A stretch of DNA of 64,000 bases, taken from assembly GCA_014155875.1 (NCBI GenBank), contig JACEFZ010025119.1, positions 7,501 through 71,500 of the forward strand, read 5' to 3'. Positions 58,615 to 64,000 of this stretch are shown piece after piece. Position 1 is the stretch's first letter; each line of letters starts with the position of its first letter. The notes beneath the pieces were generated by a model. The model was given only the letters and a program-made list of their open reading frames with translations, did not search any database and had not been told where the DNA came from. The position numbers and the translations under genes are program-made. Source of the stretch: Cepaea nemoralis. Its lineage: Eukaryota > Mollusca > Gastropoda > Stylommatophora > Helicidae.

Positions 58615-59215
58615 ACTTTTCTACATGGAAAGAGAGATCATTAATTTCACAGTAAACGGGGAGATAATAGAACTAGTAACAAATTCTCCTATCTTGGACA
58701 TGTAATAACAGATGATGGCAGGAGTGGAAGAGAATTTTTAAAAAAATAAACCAGGAATGGCCAAAAATTCTTTCAACAGCCTGAAATCATTATTAGCATC
58801 TAAAGAGATTCACAACACATTAACAATGAGAATTGTCAAATGTTATGTATGTTCAACACTGCTATATGGTGTCGAAGCCTGGACATTGAACAAGCAACTA
58901 GAAAGTTGAATAGAGGCCCTGGAGATGTGGATATACAGAAGAAGATGTCATTATTTATTTCATGGAAACAAAGACAATCAAATACAGAGGTTCTAGAAAA
59001 AATGGGAATGAAAAGAGAGTTGATGAAAGAAATTTAAAAAAAAATAAAAAACAAAGAGGCATATGAAATATTTCGGCAACGTTAGAAGTCACAACACTGT
59101 TATAAAAACCATACTGGAGGATATAGCTGAAGAACATCAAGAGATGGACAAACAGCAATCTTAAGAACAGTCAGGGCGAAAGACAGAAAGTGTGGGAGAT
59201 AAATTGCAACCAACC
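58615..59215 (+). pseudogene. LINE RT fragment, second family (LYGVEAWTLNK type)
   Basis: Blocks in order: YLGHVITDDGR-type near 58690, NSLKSLLASKEIHNTL near 58775, RIVKCYVCSTLLYGVEAWTL near 58830, NKQLES and an ALEMWIYRR region near 58915, KYFGNVRSHNTVIKTILEDI near 59070. Frameshifts occur between blocks. It is distinct from the GCETWT copies in residues between blocks (LEMWIYRR where those have EMWFLRK). Confidence 0.83.
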
Positions 59216-59279
59216 GTCACTGTGGATACGGCACCTGATTGATTGAACTATTTTCCCAATGCAGCTGACAGCATTTGCC

Positions 59280-59515
59280 AGCTCCCTGGCCGAGAGGTTA
59301 GCAGCTTTCTACGTTAACCCCGAATACTCTCGTGGTTGACGTGAGCGCAAGAGAATTAGAAGTGGTTTTAAGTCGCGCCAGCGACTCATGAAAGTATGGA
59401 GCCCTTCGCTCAGAAAGTCGTGGCGTGCTGATGAGCGTAATCTAGTCAAGAACTCAACATACATCTGAAAGATGCTGGTGTTGACTGCAATATCCTAAAA
59501 AAGGATGGAAAAGCT
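59280..59515 (+). mobile_element. SINE-E copy 3, diverged
   Basis: The head CTGGCCGAGAGGTTAGCAGC carries the A box. The later part (TGATGAGCGTAATCTAGTCA, CTGAAAGATGCTGGTGTTGA) matches the SINE-E body. The B box is decayed. Confidence 0.75.
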
Positions 59516-59544
59516 GGAAAAAAAAAAAAAAACTGACATCATTT

Positions 59545-59765
59545 TATTGGCCAGAAACTAAATAAACAACATTGTCTAGAAGCAGTTGTCTGCTATGCGT
59601 CTGTGACGTGGTAGAGCAAACATAACGTGTAGGCATCAGAGCAGGGAGGAATGAGTGACCAATCTTTCCCTCACTTAGGCAAGCGACGAGCCCAGGCCTC
59701 GAACCCACGTCCGACATAACGACAGTACCTGCGCAGGTCGCTATCAACGTAGCTAGCTTGCCCTT
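59545..59765 (-). mobile_element. SINE-H, tRNA-derived
   Basis: The minus-strand head GGCAAGCTAGCTACGTTGAT near 59762 and B box GGGTTCGAGGCC near 59702 are followed by a body toward 59545. Single copy, unlike the other SINE types. Confidence 0.65.
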
Positions 59766-59944
59766 TTTAGGAATTTAAGGTGACACTTAACTCAACTTTA
59801 ATAACCTACTTAACTCAACTTTAATAAGCTTTGACATATATCATTACGGATGTCCGGTAGGCCTGGATGTAGTTCACGCCGTAGAGTTAAACCCGGATAT
59901 CTCACGCCTGCAGACACGTTGTTCAGCTGTTATTGTTGAACCTA

Positions 59945-60500
59945 CATGCCACTCGTGATGTTGTCGTGCTGTTATTGTCGTCGTCGTGCTGTTGTTATTG
60001 TTGTCGTCGTACTGTTGTTATTATTGTCGTCGTGCTGTTATTGTTGTCGTCGTAATGTTGTTATTGTTGTCGTCGTACTGTTGTTATTGTTGTAATCGTG
60101 CTGTTATTGTTGTCGTCGTGCTGTTGTTATTGTTGTCGTCGTACTGTTGTTATTTTTGTCATCGTGCTGTTATTGTTGTCGTCGTGCTGTTGTTATTGTT
60201 GTCGTCGTACTGTTGTTATTGCTGTCGTCGTTCTGTTATTGTTATCGTCGAGCTGTTGTTATTGATGTTGTCGTGCTGTTGTTATCGTACTGCTGTTATT
60301 TGTTGTTGTCGTGCTGTTGTTATTGTTGTTGTCATGCTGTTATTATTGTTTTTATTGTTATTATTTTTGTTGTATTGTTGTTTTGTTATTGTTGTCGTCG
60401 TCGTGCTGTTGTTGTTGTGTTGTGGTGTTGTTGTTTTTGTTGTGTTGTGGTGTTGTTGTTGTGTTGTGGTGTTGTTGTTGTTGTCGTCGTTGTTGTGCTG
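59945..60500. repeat. GTTGTTATTGTTGTCGTCG minisatellite
   Basis: Triplet-based units (CTG, TTA, TTG, GTC) form a higher period of about 66 bp up to 60300, then decay into GTTGTTGTG. Frames of up to 183 codons are its translations. Confidence 0.9.
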
Positions 60501-60504
60501 GTCG

Positions 60505-60925
60505 TAGTGCTGGCTCTGGTGTTTAACGTCCGTAGGATTTCCGGGTTGTTGTTATTGTTGTTTTGTGCTGTTATTGTTGTTTGTGGTGTTCCTTTGTTGG
60601 TGTTGGTATGTTGTTGTCTCGCCATGGTATTCTCCCAAGCGGCACAACTCTATAGTCCTTCAGGACTGAAAGAGGCCTACTACTATGGATTTATTTAAGC
60701 AATGGGAAGCGAAGGTGAAGAGATCATTTTTTTTTTTTTAATAAAACTTTTTTGTAGCCTTAAGAGGCCAGTAAAAAAATTTAGTTTCCCCACATATGGG
60801 AAATAACAAAAAGAAGTCATACGATGAGATCACCGATGAATACGTTGTGAAGAGTAACCAAAGTAAACACTTCTTCTGTTTCGACAGACATGGCCTAGCA
60901 GATAAAGAAATAAAGAATTTAGTAA
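60505..60925. other. No gene recognised
   Basis: Unassigned sequence with T-rich and A-rich stretches. Nothing supported. Confidence 0.4.
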
Positions 60926-60926
60926 A

Positions 60927-61465
60927 TCTATATCTATAAAAGAGACTGTAATCTGTATGTTTGTTTGTTTGTGGGTTTGTGGATTTGGATGCGTTCGATA
61001 ACGGTACATCCGATTGAGATGAAATTTTCTACACGTCTTCCTTTCATTCCTGTGCAACCGACTATAATAATTTCTGAATGTAAAATCTTCTACTTATTTA
61101 ATAACATTTACTTTTCCATTTTGATTATATAATGTCTATATAGCAGGGGCACTTCACTCTAGAAAAGTTATTTCAAGGGGCATAACATTTAATAACATTT
61201 CTAAATACTTTATAGTCATATTGTTGGACTTTCCTGCACTATTGTTACACTCTTTGTCTATAGTTATTTTTAGGCATATGAGTTATATTAAATAATGATA
61301 TAATCTTTAAGGTATTTTTACAGTTGGCATAAAAATAATGCATTATGCATAACATTTTAACCCATCTTTATCTACAGTTTTCATTGAATGGTGTGTGGAA
61401 GGACATTCTTTTAAGTTACTGTGCGCCAAAAGCTGGGCGAAACCACGCCGGTCAGACAGATAGAC
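60927..61465 (+). mobile_element. Helitron copy 2, probably 3'-incomplete
   Basis: Starts TCTATATCTATAAAAGAGAC after an A, the Helitron 5' rule. It shares CATCCGATTGAGATGAAATT and ACACGTCTTCCTTTCATT with the copy at 29540. Near 61425-61450 it has GCTGGGCGAAACCACGCCGG, a decayed end block, then GACA repeats. A CTRR terminus is not visible. Confidence 0.75.
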
Positions 61466-61489
61466 AGACAGACAGTCTGTCACTCTCAT

Positions 61490-62276
61490 ACAAGACAGGA
61501 AACAGGGGGGTATTGGATTACAAGACACCCACACAAAAATACTGTCACTTAGGATTAGTTACATAGGTAAAATCATCAGACACCCAGAACAGCACAGACT
61601 AGCACTATACTACATAGCCCACAACATCAAACACCTCACACCACTTAACAATGCAACTGCACACTATCAGGGAACACTGCCAACATTCTATCAGACATGC
61701 ATACAGGCAATACAAGGACATGAACAGTTAATACAGCAAACAACACACACAATATACAAACAGTTAGTTAGAGAGCAAGCACCACCACTCAAACTTAGAA
61801 TCAAAAGAGGATACAAATACTTCATGTCTGACTTCACATGCACCTTTTCAAACCTACACAACAAACACATAACACCAACAGCTAGAGAAATCACATATAG
61901 GTTATTATACAGCATGACTCCAACAACACAGGGACAATACATAGACAAACAATGCCAGCTATGTAGAAACAACACACAAGAGACAGAGGAACACATTTAT
62001 TTTACATGTCCAACAATTACTGCCACACGCGCAACACTCCAACACCTCATACAAACACACACAGGCAAACAAACCGACATATATAAAGCAATATTTCTCA
62101 ACACTCTACCAAAATCAGCAAAAGACATACACACAAAACTACTTATAGCTCTTTCTTACTATAGACATCTCATATGGACATGCAGAAACTCTGCCAGACA
62201 CAAGCACTACACATATAACACACACTTAATATCATTTATGTACACGCGCAAAATATCACAACTATTTCCAGATTAA
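61490..62276 (+). pseudogene. LINE ORF2 C-terminal fragment with zinc-knuckle (zf-RVT-like)
   Basis: One frameshift near 61566 separates VLDYKTPTQKYCHLGLVT from a long open frame of about 230 codons to the TAA at 62274. It includes LALYYIAHNIKHL near 61600, IKRGYKYFMSDFTCTFSNLH near 61805-61860, and the zinc knuckle QCQLCRNNTQETEEHIYFTC near 61950-62010 (C-x2-C...H-x4-C). The end reads LISFMYTRKISQLFPD. This type of C-terminus follows the reverse transcriptase in several LINE clades. It is A/C-rich and better preserved than the other LINE pieces. It starts right after the Helitron remnant. Confidence 0.82.
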
Positions 62277-62419
62277 ACCACATGTATTCCTTATTGTATT
62301 ACAAATTTGGTATACATGAGCGCGAGAAAGAAAGAAGAAACTGTGAGTGAATGATGAGTAAATTATTTAAAAGATCACATATGGTCAAAAGACAAATGAC
62401 AATCCCTTATGTAAAGAAT

Positions 62420-62638
62420 AGTGGAAATATAAATGCTTGTTTTATTTGTTTCAAAATGATGGTTTTAACATTTATAGATAAGGGGAAAAGAAAAAAAGGA
62501 GAAAAGAAAATCAACTCCTCCCATTCCAAATTACTATTTATGGAATGTTTTGCTTTAAATGCACTTGTTGTGCTATACTACCACCACTACTAAAATTATC
62601 ACCTTAGTAAATAGAATCACATATCTATTATACTATTT

Positions 62639-62669
<31 letters not shown>

Positions 62670-64000
62670 CTATTATTATTAATATATGTTTGTTGTTGTT
62701 TACTATTTTTATTATTATGAAAATGTCTACTATTATTGTGATCATTATTATTATTACCATCATTATCTTACCCTTATTATCTTTAGTATCATTAATTTGA
62801 AAAGTATTAAGGATATCATCATTATTAATTTACAACTTCATCTCCCATGCCCCCCCCCCCCCCCACCTTTGCTTAAGGTTTGTTGCTTTTGCTACTACCC
62901 CCACTATTTTGTTTCAAACATTTGTCCAGCCTGTACCATCATAAAGAGTGGTCATGTCCCTTCCTCTCTTTGTCACCCCCTTTGAATCATGTGATTGAGT
63001 GTTGAATGAATGAAAAGAAAATCACAAATGGTTACCAAACCAATGATACTGTAAACACTTGTGTCAATACAAATGCTTGGCTAAATTTTTACTAAAAAAA
63101 CAAAAGAAAGAGAGAACACAGAGGAAAATATGAATGAACCCCTACAGTTAGAAAAAAAAAAACAAGTAGGAAAATATAACCAACTCCTTTACTCCAAGTA
63201 TTACTAAAAACTGCAGTTTGCAAGTGTATGTACCTGCTAGGCTATGTTAACACCATTCCAAAGAAAATCATCCTAGCAAATGGAATCACATATTGTAAAA
63301 ATGTTATCATTTTCATAACTATTAGTACCCTTGCTGTTTTTTTATAATTGCTGTTATTACCCTCAGTATGCCTCTTCTTGCCATTATTATTATTGTCATC
63401 ATTAGTAATAAACAAAAAACCCTTTCCCAAGTGCCCCCCTCCCCTTGCTCATGGTTTGTGTTTGCCTTTGCTGATACCCACACCGGTTTGGTTCAAATAA
63501 TTATCCTGCCTTTACCATCATTGCCCAGATAAGGGTGATGAAGGCATTGGTGGAATGAAACAAATTGGTGAGGAGATGGCAAGGGAAACAAAAATGTAAA
63601 GATTGTAAAAAAGTTTGTGCTAATACTGATGCTTGTTTTACTTTTTACAAAAAGTTTTTAAAAAAAAGAGGAAGGGAAAAAAATGAATGAACCCTTACAA
63701 ATATGACAAAAAAATAAGCAGGGAGAAAAAGAAAACCAACTCCTTTTACTTCTACTATTATTGAACATTGCATGCATATGTAAAAAAAAAAAAAAAAAAG
63801 AAACAATAAGCAAGGAGAAAAAAGATAACCAACTCCTTTTTACACCTACGATATTATTTAACAGTGCAGGATGCAATTGTTATTGTATGTACCTGCCATG
63901 TTTTAACACCATTCCTAAGGAAAATCATTTAGCAAATGGAATCACAGTTTTGGAAAATGTGATCATTATCATAACAAATTCTATCATTGTGTTTATTAGC
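62420..64000. repeat. Diverged long-period tandem repeat, about 660 bp, running off the window
   Basis: AGYAAATRGAATCAC recurs at 62606, 63275 and 63931 (spacing 669 and 656). The ATCAACTCC/ACCAACTCC block recurs at about 62513, 63179 and 63827, with an extra copy at 63735. A C-rich block with TTGCTyAyGGTTTG is at 62850 and 63430, and ACCATTCC is at 63252 and 63909. Units differ by microsatellite growth (ATT at 62637-62760) and a 92-bp internal duplication in the last. No coding potential. Confidence 0.78.

Noticed and set aside
62853..62869. C-run as a regulatory G-quadruplex
   Set aside because: A single homopolymer run in a repeat unit; no supporting context.

Overview
This window is animal nuclear DNA with no sign of prokaryotic organisation. 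There are no operons, Shine-Dalgarno sites or densely packed genes. Instead it holds very many simple repeats, several families of tRNA-derived SINEs, degraded LINE copies, Tc1/mariner, hAT, Helitron and Maverick/Polinton elements, and one likely intronless host gene. The repeat mix and the style of the LINE fragments resemble mollusc (gastropod or other lophotrochozoan) genomes. That placement is an impression and no marker gene proves it.

Layout. 1-14 kb: a Tc1-like transposase relic, SINE-A copies, an hAT-type MITE with an exact 8-bp target duplication (7685-8083), LINE 3' ends, a 152-bp near-perfect palindrome with its own 8-bp duplication (9495-9646), and long CT tracts. 14.3-18.8 kb: a 39-bp tandem array of about 115 units whose middle (16.62-17.54 kb) is full of small indels. 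18.8-24.6 kb: minisatellites, two SINE types, and a decayed hAT transposase carrying a SINE with a 10-bp duplication. 24651-41254: a complete-length but dead Maverick/Polinton (16.6 kb) with about 340-bp terminal inverted repeats starting AGT and ending ACT. It retains relics of a packaging ATPase, small virion-type proteins, an integrase with chromodomain, a minor capsid (penton-type) protein and a protein-primed DNA polymerase B. It is broken up by a Helitron, a mariner, LINE pieces and a SINE. 41.2-47 kb: AT-rich and tetranucleotide satellites, another 8-bp-duplication MITE (44945-45451), and a SINE-B copy inside a minisatellite. 47.4-48.9 kb: the best host gene, a 200-residue lysine-rich protein with a CCAAT-type upstream region, a good Kozak context and a downstream AATAAA. 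49-61 kb: minisatellites, a GC-rich promoter-like segment near 51.75 kb, and a dense field of LINE fragments with nested SINEs. 61-64 kb: a Helitron 5' part, a LINE ORF2 C-terminus, and a diverged long-period (about 660 bp) repeat running off the window end.

Nearly all coding-like frames are mobile-element relics or microsatellite translations. The main biology here is layered transposition: who landed in whom can often be read from target-site duplications. The largest layer is the Polinton, a virus-like self-synthesising transposon, here a pseudogenised copy without a recognisable full major capsid or protease gene.
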